DNA of 64,000 bases. Origin: CAYSQW01 sp964433135. GTDB taxonomy: Bacteria > Acidobacteriota > Aminicenantia > Aminicenantales > Aminicenantaceae. Numbering within the stretch: the stretch's first letter is position 1; every line of letters begins with the position of its first letter. Position numbers and translations under genes: made by a program. The DNA lies in assembly GCA_964433135.1 (NCBI GenBank), contig CAYSQW010000004.1, positions 1 to 64,000 on the forward strand, in the 5' to 3' direction. A model generated the notes under the pieces. That model was not told the DNA's origin. It saw nothing but the letters and a program-made list of their open reading frames with translations, and searched no databases. Positions 34,284-42,912 of the stretch are shown piece by piece.

Positions 34284-34301
34284 TGTCCTGATTTTAGGAC
34301 A
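34284..34301. promoter_or_regulatory. Palindrome TGTCCT-N6-AGGACA upstream of P3
   Basis: TGTCCTGATTTTAGGACA is a perfect 6+6 inverted repeat centred about 52 bp upstream of the P3 -24 element. It differs from the TGTAAA-type sites, so another activator may be used. It lies in the 310-base gap 34202-34513, which otherwise holds no gene. Confidence 0.5.
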
Positions 34302-34513
34302 AAGGGGTGGCGGCTCCGTCCTCAAAAACCGCGGGATGGCGATAGGAGCCGTCTATCGTTTGAATGCGGAAACACACACACTGCAAAACAAGAAAAAAAG
34401 GCGCCAAGCAGGCGGGGGGACCCTCTTACCTTTGTAACCATGCTGACAAAATTGCGGAAAGGGAAAACAGAGGGAGAGCAATCCCCATCAGATTACTCTC
34501 CACTCGTCGTAAT

Positions 34514-34711
34514 TTATTTCTTTTTCAATATCGGCATTCCCGTACGCTCGGTTTCAATAACCTTGTAACCGTCGGGAACACATTCAAGGTTACCTTCTCT
34601 GACATCACGGGCAAAAAAGTAGATTCTCTGCTGCCGTCCGCCTTTCAAGTTCACATCTTTGAAGTGGAGATAGTACTTGACCCCTTTCTTGTTTGTGAAT
34701 TCGTATGCCAT
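34514..34711 (-). CDS. Small conserved hypothetical protein
   Basis: The 65-residue soluble basic protein (MAYEFTNKKGVKYYLH..., ending TGMPILKKK) looks like a small protein found in several unrelated phyla with patterns such as YYLH...RQQRIYFFA and PDGY-VIE. Function is unknown. It has a strong GGAGGT ribosome site, which supports it being expressed. Confidence 0.65.
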   Translation of the reverse strand: MAYEFTNKKGVKYYLHFKDVNLKGGRQQRIYFFARDVREGNLECVPDGYKVIETERTGMPILKKK

Positions 34712-34893
34712 TTTTTACCTCCAAATGGTTTATTTGTAAAATACCTAAGATTTATATCTTATCCCTCTTATATAAGTCTCCTTGGATTAATACCCCTCTC
34801 GACTCAATAGGTCTTGTCCCGTTTTTATAAAATATCAGATTCAATGTCAAGATAATTTTGGAATATTTCCAGATAAGTGAAACCATTCCATGT

Positions 34894-35175
34894 TCAATGT
34901 ATGAATCCCACGGCCGGCGGCACATCCGCGGGCGTCAGCGGCCCGAATTCTTTTTCATAGTGTTTCAAGTTGGATTCCAGCGCCTCCGCGAAGCGTTTGA
35001 CATGAGCAGGGCTGAGGATAACCCTGGACACCAGCTTCCCCATCGGACCTTCCGGAAAAAGGAAAGCAAAATCAAAAATGAATTCCTCCCGGTTATGACG
35101 AATGGCGGCAAGATTTGAATATTGACCCAAAGCCGTTTGTTCATCCACTTTGATGTCTATCTTTTTATTTTCCAT
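34894..35175 (-). CDS. DUF3467 protein
   Basis: The 93-residue protein fits DUF3467: VDEQTALGQYSNLAAI, EEFIFDFAFLFP and KLVSRVILSPAHVKRFAEALE in order. The family is small, cytosolic and uncharacterised. AAAGGAGA precedes the ATG. Confidence 0.88.
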   Translation of the reverse strand: MENKKIDIKVDEQTALGQYSNLAAIRHNREEFIFDFAFLFPEGPMGKLVSRVILSPAHVKRFAEALESNLKHYEKEFGPLTPADVPPAVGFIH

Positions 35176-35331
35176 ACCATCTCCTTTGCTCGTGATCTGT
35201 TTTTATTTTCTTTGAACCGGAAAAAAATAGCAACCACGGCCTGAAATAGCCGTATCCCCCTTTCCGTTTCCATCAAAAAAACACGCGATTCGGCAATCCA
35301 AGAAAAAAGCTAATATATTTTATATTTTCCC

Positions 35332-35359
35332 TTTACAAACCTTATCTTTCTGCTATACT
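35332..35359 (+). promoter_or_regulatory. Sigma-70 promoter of the structured RNA candidate
   Basis: TTTACA (35332-35337), 16-base spacer, TATACT (35354-35359) in an A/T-rich region. The start would be near G35366, at the first base of a stable hairpin. Confidence 0.65.
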
Positions 35360-35365
35360 TGTAGT

Positions 35366-35540
35366 GGTTCTCTTGGGCGGGCTGGAGAGAACCCCCACCT
35401 TTTTGGTTCCCATCATCAACCCCCCTTTTGCTGACAACAGCCCGCCATTCAAAACCCCTTGCCGGTTTCCACGGAAAAGATGATTACCGATGCAAATCCG
35501 AACACTATACTCGTCCGGTATCATCCCCCTAAGGAGAATT
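35366..35540 (+). ncRNA. Candidate structured non-coding RNA
   Basis: There is no protein-like frame between 35176 and 35802, yet a good promoter fires into a region with several strong helices. The stems are 35366-35373 with 35386-35393 (8 bp), 35376-35384 with 35438-35446 (9 bp, perfect), 35479-35489 with 35516-35525 (10 bp, one bulge), and a possible closing helix 35368-35377 with 35528-35538. The first two helices interlock, so they form either a pseudoknot or two alternative states. Size and a long closing helix would suit a 6S-like RNA, but the sequence does not let me name it; a long leader of the downstream msrC-like gene is the alternative. A/T-only hairpin 35659-35684 followed by T residues could end the transcript. 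Confidence 0.45.
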
Positions 35541-35658
35541 CGACTCCCTATTCTGAATCAAGTATGATTTCCGGCAGGATTCGCCGGGGACCTTCAAGCG
35601 GTCTCTCTTTCCGGACAGTATCTCCATACAGCCTTTTCCATGTTTCCTCCCCGCCTTT

Positions 35659-35684
35659 AACATAAATATATATATTTTTATGTT
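35659..35684 (+). terminator. Possible A/T-rich hairpin terminator
   Basis: AACATAAA (35659-35666) pairs with TTTATGTT (35677-35684), followed by TTT. The stem has almost no G/C, so termination would be weak. Confidence 0.3.
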
Positions 35685-35802
35685 TTTAACAACGAATGAC
35701 GCATTCTCGGTGAGTCCTTATACGGATCCCGGAAAAAGACGTCAACTTGACGCTCCCAGGGGAGATCGTTATCATGGGCATACGTCAAAACAGGAGGTTG
35801 CC

Positions 35803-36270
35803 ATGAAGCAGGAAGAACAACTCGAAGGAAGGTACGCACGATTGTATTCCCAACTGCGGGAACTGATTGAACAAACTGAAAGCCGGACATCCCGAATGGC
35901 GACCATCGCGGCGTTGCTCCATCATAAAATACCGCATTTTTTCTGGACGGGATTCTATCTGCTGAAACGGGGTGAACTTTGCGTCGGCCCCTACCAAGGA
36001 CCTCTTGCTTGTCAGATATTAAAACAACATCAGGGTGTCTGCTGGACGGGGATTCTGGAGCGCAAAACCGTCATCGTTCCCGACGTTGAAAAATTCCCCG
36101 GGCATTGGGCCTGCGATTCCCGCTCAAAGTCCGAAATCGTCGTGCCCTTCACCAACCGTGCTCATCGTATCGCCGGGGTTCTCGATGTCGACAGCCGACA
36201 GCTTGACGCCTTCTCTTCCGTTGACCGGGAATGGCTGGAAAAAATCGTTCGTTTGATCCCCGGTCGTTGA
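35803..36270 (+). CDS. msrC: Free methionine-(R)-sulfoxide reductase (GAF domain)
   Basis: The 155-residue GAF-domain protein has the three redox cysteines of fRMsr in the proper setting: GPYQGPLAC, GVCWTG and FPGHWACDSRSKSEIVVP. It reduces free methionine-R-sulfoxide in the cytoplasm. The start at 35803 is set by CAGGAGG; the frame further upstream has no ribosome site. It may be downstream of the structured RNA candidate. Confidence 0.85.
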   Translation: MKQEEQLEGRYARLYSQLRELIEQTESRTSRMATIAALLHHKIPHFFWTGFYLLKRGELCVGPYQGPLACQILKQHQGVCWTGILERKTVIVPDVEKFPGHWACDSRSKSEIVVPFTNRAHRIAGVLDVDSRQLDAFSSVDREWLEKIVRLIPGR

Positions 36271-36289
36271 TAGCCGCGCATACCGCGGC

Positions 36290-37150
36290 TCATCGATTCG
36301 GATCTCTCCCAATCCTATCCGCGATGATTTTCCCCGCAGTTTCGATGATGATCTTGACTGCGGCCGACGCCGTTATTCCCAACGGATCACGGTCGGGATT
36401 CACTTCCACGACATCGATTCCAATAATCTCCGCCTTTACATTCTGCAGGATGCCAAGGGCTTCACGGGTGGACAAGCCGCCGGGTTCATGATGGGAAACG
36501 CCCGGGGCGAAAGCCGGATCCAAGGCATCGACATCGAAGGAGATAAAGAGAGGTCGGGAGAATTCAAGGGCGGCGGCTTCCTCGATATCACGCATGGTGA
36601 TCATCCGCACCCCGAAACGCTCGGCTTTCCGCCGATGCTCTCCGGTTGCCGCTCGAATCCCCACTTGAACGAGGTGCGCTGCCAATCCGTCATCCAGCAC
36701 TCGGGCAAACGGGCAGGCATGAGAATAGGGATCTCCGTAGAGATCATCGTAAAGATCGGGATGGGCATCGAAATGGAGAACATCAAGCGATGGATAGGTT
36801 CCAGCCATCCCCTTGAGCACGGGATATGAAATCGAATGGTCTCCGCCCAAAACAATCGGGACGGCCCCTTTTGACGCGATACGAGCGGTTTGCTCCGTTA
36901 TACGAGCGGACACGGAGGCATAATCCCCCCGCGCATCCACATCCCCCAGGTCCACCATCACCGCCTCGGCATCCAAATCGACGCCCGTTTCCGTCCACGC
37001 ATTGATGCAGGCGCTTGTAGAGGCCTCCCGTATCGCCCGGGGACCTTTCGCCGGTCCTTTGAGAAAGCTCGATTTTTCATCGTAGGGGACTCCCAGTACG
37101 GCAAAGTCATAATCCTCCGACCGTTTGATCGCGCCGCCGAAATCCGTCAT
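36290..37150 (-). CDS. speB: Agmatinase/ureohydrolase
   Basis: The 286-residue protein has the manganese-binding motifs of the arginase family: LGGDHSISYP, HFDAHPDLYDD and SFDVDALDPAFAPG. Agmatinase turns agmatine into putrescine and urea; other guanidino substrates are possible. AGGAG precedes the ATG. It lies 120 bases downstream of the Memo-family gene on the same strand. Confidence 0.9.
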   Translation of the reverse strand: MTDFGGAIKRSEDYDFAVLGVPYDEKSSFLKGPAKGPRAIREASTSACINAWTETGVDLDAEAVMVDLGDVDARGDYASVSARITEQTARIASKGAVPIVLGGDHSISYPVLKGMAGTYPSLDVLHFDAHPDLYDDLYGDPYSHACPFARVLDDGLAAHLVQVGIRAATGEHRRKAERFGVRMITMRDIEEAAALEFSRPLFISFDVDALDPAFAPGVSHHEPGGLSTREALGILQNVKAEIIGIDVVEVNPDRDPLGITASAAVKIIIETAGKIIADRIGRDPNR

Positions 37151-37269
37151 TATTTTCTCCTGCTTTCAGAGTACGGTTGCGGCCGAAAACGATATCGGCC
37201 CGCTTCCCGCTTGCCCATCATCCAAAAATTCCATCCTTCATCCTCCGCTGTTCATAGCCGGCATGCCGT

Positions 37270-38481
37270 TCATGCGCACTCAAACGAAACCGCGGCAAAA
37301 CTGACGGCGGAACGCGTGGATTCTTCTTCCCAAAAATCGTAACCCCGTAATGACCCGCGCATTCCTGGGAACAACATCATCACGCCGGCCATGCTTGTCA
37401 GTCCGCATACATTGAATCGTCCTTCGGTTCGCCGGTGCTCCTCCCAAAACCCCGAAATATCACCCCGGCAAAAACACCGCAGTAAGCGAAAATCATGTTC
37501 TCTTGCCTCCGGCATTAGCGAGGCCGCCTCCCGTGAATGGCCGAATTTCAATCCGATGTGCGACAGGTCGGCGCCAGCCACCACCAACGGCGGCCGCTCT
37601 TCCGTCATCAATTCCCGCAGACACCTATAAAAGGTCTCTATCGCAGGATCCATCAAGGTCTCCGGGGAAGCCGCCCCGGATCCGAACAGGATGGGAACGA
37701 TATCGAACGTCTCGCCGAAAAGGTACTGCAGAAACAGCAACTGAAACTCCAGGGAATGCTCCCTTCGGTGGGCTATGTCATCCGGCGCGATCACCGCCCC
37801 GGCGGAAGCCCGCAAAGCCCTGACCCAGACCTTGTCTGTTTTAATCCCCCCCAGAGGGGTGACGAAATCTTTTTCGGTAATGCAGAAGGGGTGCTCATCC
37901 AAATGATGACCGGTTCCGATCAAGATGATTTTTTCAGGTTTCAATCCCTTCAATGCATGGTAGGCGTTCCGGTACACTTCCCGCCCCACCTCAGGATCTA
38001 TATGCGGAGCGACCAGTCCTCGAATCCGCGAATCGGACGGCTCGGCGCCGGTCTCCTCAGGCACATCCAATATCCCGGCGATGAAAGCGCGGCATTCATC
38101 GGGAGAGGCGGGATACGCGCTTCCCGCCAGAGCAGCCGGACGCTCGGTCTGATCGACATAGTCCTTGATGATCCGCGCCTTTTCATCCCTGCAGCGCGGG
38201 CTTTCCAGAATATACCGCGAGCATAACTCCGCCAGCATCTCTTCGACTTTTTCCGGATCGATCGGCATCCGATCCGGGGAACACCGGAGTTCCGCTTGAA
38301 TCTCTTTCACGCTGCGGAATCCGTCGATCAGATTCAACAGAAAGACGGCGGCGGGATTCAAGACCAGCGGTTCAGGGATCAATCCTAAAAAATCCCGAAC
38401 CACGACCAAGCGTTCTCCCTGGTGAAGCACGGGGAATATTTCCAAGTCGCTTCGTATCCTGGGGATGTCATCCTTTTTCAT
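37270..38481 (-). CDS. Memo-family protein (AmmeMemoRadiSam protein B)
   Basis: The 403-residue protein contains a Memo domain (about residues 120-403; GLVAPHIDPEVGREVY, ILIGTGHHL, EHSLEFQLLFLQYLF, VVAGADLSHIG), related to non-haem iron dioxygenases. The first 110 residues are an extra domain with a PqqD-like look (PLVLNPAAVFLLNLIDGFRSVKEIQAEL). The partner AMMECR1 and radical SAM genes are not in the window. AGAGGTGAC precedes the ATG at 38481, which is preferred to one at 38505. Function unknown. Confidence 0.83.
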   Translation of the reverse strand: MKKDDIPRIRSDLEIFPVLHQGERLVVVRDFLGLIPEPLVLNPAAVFLLNLIDGFRSVKEIQAELRCSPDRMPIDPEKVEEMLAELCSRYILESPRCRDEKARIIKDYVDQTERPAALAGSAYPASPDECRAFIAGILDVPEETGAEPSDSRIRGLVAPHIDPEVGREVYRNAYHALKGLKPEKIILIGTGHHLDEHPFCITEKDFVTPLGGIKTDKVWVRALRASAGAVIAPDDIAHRREHSLEFQLLFLQYLFGETFDIVPILFGSGAASPETLMDPAIETFYRCLRELMTEERPPLVVAGADLSHIGLKFGHSREAASLMPEAREHDFRLLRCFCRGDISGFWEEHRRTEGRFNVCGLTSMAGVMMLFPGMRGSLRGYDFWEEESTRSAVSFAAVSFECA

Positions 38482-38632
38482 GTCACCTCTGTCTATCGCT
38501 CTCATTTTTCACGGCTTCCTGAAAAAAATCAAGCGAAACCGGAGAAACGACATCAACTCCCGGCATACCAAGCCGACGCCGAACGGCGAAATCCCTCCAC
38601 CGATGATGTCCCCCTTCGACCCCGCCCGGTGA

Positions 38633-38661
38633 TTGACGCTGGGTTTTTACTATGGTATAGC
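38633..38661 (+). promoter_or_regulatory. Sigma-70 promoter of the rdhBAC operon
   Basis: TTGACG (38633-38638), 17-base spacer, TATAGC (38656-38661). The leader to the rdhB ATG is about 70 bases. Confidence 0.65.
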
Positions 38662-38739
38662 TTGGCGTTACGGCTTTCCACCCTCATCGGATCATGGACG
38701 GTAAACAGGGACCATGAATGCCATGAATGGAGGAACATC

Positions 38740-39012
38740 ATGATCGATATTCTTATCGGAGCGGTCTGCACCTTTGGACTTTTAGCTTTGGTGGATTATT
38801 CCCGGCGCCGCAAGCTGCCCCTTCGCTGGTGGCATTGGTTGTTGACCGTTTTCATGTTCATCTATGCCCTTTTCGTATTGGAAATGATTGCCGGATTTCT
38901 CTCCGAGGGCGCCGTACGGGGGGCGCTCGTCATGGGAATTCTTTTCGGATTTATCGGGATCATCGGCGCCGTGCTTTTGGCCCGTTTGGTTTTCCTGAGG
39001 AGGGCACGATGA
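38740..39012 (+). CDS. rdhB: RdhB-like membrane anchor of the reductive dehalogenase
   Basis: The 90-residue protein has three membrane helices (about 2-19, 31-53, 60-84) with a basic RRRKLPLRWW loop, and the segment AGFLSEGAVRGALVMGILFG resembles the RdhB/PceB anchor family. It would hold RdhA at the outer face of the cytoplasmic membrane. The start has GGAGG six bases upstream. Its stop overlaps the rdhA start by four bases (ATGA). In most known operons the anchor gene follows rdhA; here it comes first. Confidence 0.7.
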   Translation: MIDILIGAVCTFGLLALVDYSRRRKLPLRWWHWLLTVFMFIYALFVLEMIAGFLSEGAVRGALVMGILFGFIGIIGAVLLARLVFLRRAR

Positions 39013-40445
39013 CTTCACACCCTTTACGCGGAAAAAAAGACCGGAGCGATACGACCCGCGGATTGAGACGACGGGAGTTCCTCAACCTTTGCGGATGGGG
39101 TGCCGCTTCGCTGGGATGGGGGCTTTCCGCGCCTCACGTACACGGAAAAACCTCTCGTGGAATTCTGGTCGAGTCACCCGATGAGTACTCCGGGTTTCTG
39201 GTGGAGCGTTTGGATGGAGGCCTCTACCCATACGACATCAATCCGGATGTTCTGAAGCCGATGAGCGGCAAGATGACGGTTTTCAGCCGAAACGGTTGGG
39301 ACCCCTCCCGCCGGGCACGCCCTGAAGTCAGTGAAAGCATCTATCATACAAACATCATCCAGGGACGGGGTCTCATTCCCGATCAGACAAGGCTGGATTA
39401 TGCTTTCATGGCGGCATCCTGGCATTCCGCACGCTCCGACAGCGGTTCGACTTACAGCTGGACCTCATCGGGGATGGTAAGAGGGCTGAGGATGGATGAA
39501 CTCCCCCCTTGGGATCCCTCCGAGCTCGACATGACCTGGAGCGACGCCACCGCCGCCGTCAAGCATGCCGCTCTTTTTTTCGGGGCTTCTCTCGCGGGCA
39601 CGGCGGAACTCAACCCGCTCTGGATCTATTCCGAGGTCCATGCCCCCACTCCCGAACACCGCGGCCGCGCCATACCCGTCCTACACGATGGGGAACGCAT
39701 GGAAAAAACCGATGATGCGTGGTACGTTCCCCGCACGATGAACCGGGTTGTCGCCCTGGCCTTCGAAGAGGATTTTCACTCTATCGCCAATTCCCCCGGA
39801 CGCCTGGCCTCCGCCGCCACCGGCAACGGCTATTCCCGCATGGCCGTGACCGCCCCGACGCTGGCAAACTTCATCCGGGCTCTCGGCTACCGGGCAATCC
39901 CCGCCGGCAACGGACTGGGTCCGAGCATCCCCATCGCCATCGACGCCGGATTGGGAGAATTGGGGCGGAACGGGCTTTTGGTCACCCCGAGATTCGGCCC
40001 GCGCGTCCGTCTGGCCAAAGTCATCACGGACATGCCCCTTGAAGCCGACCGCCCCATTTCCTTTGGGGTTACCGAGTTCTGTGAATCCTGCATGCTCTGC
40101 ACCCAACACTGCCCCAGCGAGTCCATCTCCTCCGGCCCCCGCACATGGGAGGGCACCTCCGTCTCCAATAATCCGGGGGTTTTCAAATGGTACATCCATC
40201 CGGAAAGCTGTTATGATTTCAACGGCTTCAGCTGCTCGAACTGCAAGCGCGTCTGTCCATTCAACAAGCCCAACAATTCATGGCTCCACCGCCTGATCCG
40301 GGCGTCCATTAAAGGACGCAGTCGAGCGGCGGATAAAGTGATGGTGACGCTCGATCAAGCCAGTGGATACGGAGAGCCCCTGACGGCCTCGCGATTTTGG
40401 AACATGAACGGAAACCATACGATCACCGCCCGGGAAATGAAATAG
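39009..40445 (+). CDS. rdhA: Reductive dehalogenase catalytic subunit
   Basis: The 478-residue protein has a Tat signal (GLRRREFLNLCGWG, residues 18-31) and a C-terminal double iron-sulfur region: C358, C361, C364, C368 in CESCMLCTQHCP, and C401, C409, C412, C416 ending CSNCKRVCPFN. The middle region (YRAIPAGNGLGPSIPIAIDAG, LGELGRNGLLVTPRFGPRVRLAKV) is the corrinoid-binding core of the family. It removes halogen from an organohalide using electrons from the membrane. It is coupled to rdhB upstream and rdhC downstream. Substrate cannot be predicted; the epoxyqueuosine reductase QueG relative is excluded by the Tat signal and operon. Confidence 0.93.
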   Translation: MTSHPLRGKKDRSDTTRGLRRREFLNLCGWGAASLGWGLSAPHVHGKTSRGILVESPDEYSGFLVERLDGGLYPYDINPDVLKPMSGKMTVFSRNGWDPSRRARPEVSESIYHTNIIQGRGLIPDQTRLDYAFMAASWHSARSDSGSTYSWTSSGMVRGLRMDELPPWDPSELDMTWSDATAAVKHAALFFGASLAGTAELNPLWIYSEVHAPTPEHRGRAIPVLHDGERMEKTDDAWYVPRTMNRVVALAFEEDFHSIANSPGRLASAATGNGYSRMAVTAPTLANFIRALGYRAIPAGNGLGPSIPIAIDAGLGELGRNGLLVTPRFGPRVRLAKVITDMPLEADRPISFGVTEFCESCMLCTQHCPSESISSGPRTWEGTSVSNNPGVFKWYIHPESCYDFNGFSCSNCKRVCPFNKPNNSWLHRLIRASIKGRSRAADKVMVTLDQASGYGEPLTASRFWNMNGNHTITAREMK

Positions 40446-40480
40446 CCGGATTCCTTCCCGGCACCGGCCGCGAACGACAC

Positions 40481-41683
40481 ATGTCCACACCTTCCTCCAA
40501 GCGTCAAAGGAACGAGCGCATCCTTGCGGTTGTCGCTCTCGGAATCCTTGCGGTTGCATGGGGAGTGGGGGGATTTCGCGATGAAGCGGACAAGCGGCCT
40601 TTTCTCAAGCAAGCCCTGCCGGAAGCGGATCGTTTGGATTTTCTGGGCGGGGACACCTATTCCGCCTGGAAAGAGGATCCGGAAAAGCACCTTTTGGGCT
40701 ATGTCGCCGTGAGTCAAGCGCCCGGATACGGAGGACGCATGGAGCTGGCCGTCGCCGTCGACACGGAAGGCGACATCCTCGGTTTCAGCATAGTCGGTCA
40801 TAAGGAGACTCCGTCGTTTCTCCGCCGCGTTATGCACAGCCATCTCCCGAAGAACCTGCGCGGAAAATCGTACCGGGATGCCTTTATGCTGGAAGCGGAT
40901 ATCGACGGCGTGACGGGAGCCACCTACACCGCCCGGGCGCTGGCGGATGCCGTACGCCGCGCCGGCAGGCGGGTCGCTGAAAAACATCTGGGCCTAAAAC
41001 CTCCTCCCGAGGAATCGCCCCGCATCCAATTCGGAATACCCGAAATCATTCTGATCGCCCTGTTCCTCGGAAGCATGCTCGCCTCCCGCCCCGAATTTAA
41101 AAAACGGAAGACGGTGCGCTGGGCCCTCATGCTGACGGGGATCGTTTTTCTCGGCTTCATCACCAGCCGCCCGCTGACCCTCATTTTCATCAATCAGGCC
41201 CTGCTCGGCTTCTGGCCGCAGTGGCAAACGCACCTTTTCTGGTATATCCTCATGGCAGGAGTTTTTTTTCTGTTGCTCCTGCGCAACGCCACCCCTTATT
41301 GCGACTGTTTCTGTCCCTTCGGCGCCATCCAGGACTGCCTGGCCCTGATCGGCGCCGCCCGAAATCGGATTCCGGCCCGGATACAATCCGCTCTCCGCTG
41401 GCTGCCTCGTTTTCTGGCCTGGGCGGCCATCCTGTTGGCTCTGCTCTCACGAAATCCGAGCCTCTATAACTATGAGATTTTCGGCGCCTTCTTTAGGCTC
41501 GTGGGCTCCGATCTGCAGTTCGTTCTTCTGGGCATCGTTCTTATCGCATCCTTGTTCCTCCGCCGTCCCTGGTGTCGTTTTTTATGCCCCCTCCGCCCGG
41601 TTACGGATATCATCCGCCTCTTCAGAAGGTGGCTGCTTCAACTCTTGAAAAAACCGGGGCGCCCCGCGAAGGAGTTCCCGTGA
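40481..41683 (+). CDS. rdhC: RdhC/NosR-type FMN-binding membrane iron-sulfur protein
   Basis: The 400-residue protein has an N-terminal membrane helix, an external FMN-binding domain with the flavin attachment motif DGVTGATYT near residue 145, then about five membrane helices and two cytosolic cysteine motifs (CDCFCPFGAIQD and CRFLCPLRP) that bind iron-sulfur clusters in incomplete form. This layout matches PceC/RdhC, NosR and related proteins. It may pass electrons from the quinone pool to RdhA or help its maturation. The ATG at 40481 is 35 bases after rdhA; its ribosome site is weak. Confidence 0.85.
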   Translation: MSTPSSKRQRNERILAVVALGILAVAWGVGGFRDEADKRPFLKQALPEADRLDFLGGDTYSAWKEDPEKHLLGYVAVSQAPGYGGRMELAVAVDTEGDILGFSIVGHKETPSFLRRVMHSHLPKNLRGKSYRDAFMLEADIDGVTGATYTARALADAVRRAGRRVAEKHLGLKPPPEESPRIQFGIPEIILIALFLGSMLASRPEFKKRKTVRWALMLTGIVFLGFITSRPLTLIFINQALLGFWPQWQTHLFWYILMAGVFFLLLLRNATPYCDCFCPFGAIQDCLALIGAARNRIPARIQSALRWLPRFLAWAAILLALLSRNPSLYNYEIFGAFFRLVGSDLQFVLLGIVLIASLFLRRPWCRFLCPLRPVTDIIRLFRRWLLQLLKKPGRPAKEFP

Positions 41684-41707
41684 GCGGCTCCCGGACATAA
41701 TGCCGCG

Positions 41708-41737
41708 TTGGAGCGGCGCCTGAAAATCTGTTAAAAT
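41708..41737 (+). promoter_or_regulatory. Candidate promoter of the metallophosphoesterase gene
   Basis: TTGGAG (41708-41713), 18-base spacer, TAAAAT (41732-41737). The start near 41744 excludes the GTG at 41741 and favours the ATG at 41768. Confidence 0.5.
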
Positions 41738-41767
41738 GGTGTGAGTTTCCCGACTTCCCGAAAACTC

Positions 41768-42850
41768 ATGTCCTGGCGAAGAATTCGAAAGCAGTTCGAC
41801 CGGATCTACCGAACGGCCCGCCTGCGGGATCACCTCCCATCCGAAGACCTTCTTCATCATCCGATCGTTATCTTTTCCGATCATCACAAGGGGGATTCGA
41901 GTCCCGCCGATGATTTCCGGAAAAACGCCGGACTCTACGCCGCAGCCCTGGACTTCTATGCGGAAAAAAACTGCCGGCTGATCATTCTCGGCGACAGTGA
42001 AGAACTCTGGGAAAACCGTTTTCCGCAGGTATGGGCGCATTACGCTCACTTGATAAAAAAGGAGATTTCCATGGCGCCGAGGTCGATTCGGGGCCGCTCG
42101 ATAAGGATCTGGGGCAACCACGATAAGGAGATCTCATCCCCTCGGTTCCGTTCATCCTGCCGGGAATTCAGGCACCCGTCTCTAAGCCGCGTTGAATTTC
42201 GGGAAGGACTTTGTCTGGCTCCCGATATCTTCTTGATCCACGGACACCAAGGTCGCTTTTTCGACGATCGCGCCTGGCGCCTGAGCCGTTGGGCGGTTCA
42301 GATATTCTGGCGGACGTTTCAGAAAATCTTTCATATCGGATTTGACGGTCCCGCAGAAAACGCAAAAATAAGGGATGCCCTGGAAATAAATTATTATCGA
42401 TGGGCTAAGTCTCATCGTGTCCTGCTGATCTGCGGGCATACGCATCGCGCCGTCTTCGCATCGCATACCCATTTCGACCGGCTTCAAGAAGAACTGTCCG
42501 CAACACGTCGACGACTTCTTACGGCCGCTCCCCGTGAACGTTCCAAACTGAGAGCCCGGATTCTGGAAGCGGAGTCGGGAATCGAGGATATCCTTCTCCG
42601 CCGTGGAGGGCGCTCGCCGCGGGCCTTCGAAAAAGACCGGCAGGACCCCCTACCCTGCTATTTCAACAGCGGGTGCTGCGGTTACACCAATGGGATCACA
42701 TGCATAGAGATCGAGGAAAATCAAATCCGGCTGGTAAAATGGCGAAAAGACGACGGCCGCCGAACGGTTCTCTCCAACTCCGATCTTGCGGCCCTGCGGA
42801 AACGCATCCGTTCCGGGAGGGCGGTCAACCCGGACAGCCCTCGACCCTAA
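41768..42850 (+). CDS. Calcineurin-like metallophosphoesterase
   Basis: The 360-residue protein has the five metal-binding motifs: IFSDHHKG, LGDSEELWE, WGNHDKE, IHGHQG and CGHTHRA. A helical insertion (about 230-300) contains a coiled-coil-like LQEELSATRRRL stretch. It hydrolyses a phosphomonoester or diester; the UDP-2,3-diacylglucosamine hydrolase (LpxH) relatives are shorter and the target here is unknown. There is no Shine-Dalgarno. It ends 34 bases before an intrinsic terminator. Confidence 0.83.
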   Translation: MSWRRIRKQFDRIYRTARLRDHLPSEDLLHHPIVIFSDHHKGDSSPADDFRKNAGLYAAALDFYAEKNCRLIILGDSEELWENRFPQVWAHYAHLIKKEISMAPRSIRGRSIRIWGNHDKEISSPRFRSSCREFRHPSLSRVEFREGLCLAPDIFLIHGHQGRFFDDRAWRLSRWAVQIFWRTFQKIFHIGFDGPAENAKIRDALEINYYRWAKSHRVLLICGHTHRAVFASHTHFDRLQEELSATRRRLLTAAPRERSKLRARILEAESGIEDILLRRGGRSPRAFEKDRQDPLPCYFNSGCCGYTNGITCIEIEENQIRLVKWRKDDGRRTVLSNSDLAALRKRIRSGRAVNPDSPRP

Positions 42851-42884
42851 GGAGGAAACGAGCCGAGGGTTAAAGAAAAGAGGC

Positions 42885-42912
42885 GGGAGAGGAAGCCCAT
42901 CCTCTCCCTTTT
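42885..42912 (+). terminator. Intrinsic terminator after the metallophosphoesterase gene
   Basis: GGGAGAGGA (42885-42893) and TCCTCTCCC (42900-42908) form a perfect 9-bp stem with a six-base loop, followed by TTTT. Confidence 0.85.

Noticed and set aside
39009..40445. Reading rdhA as epoxyqueuosine reductase QueG
   Set aside because: A Tat signal, the RdhB-like anchor gene and the RdhC-type partner argue for a reductive dehalogenase; QueG is cytoplasmic and unlinked to such genes.
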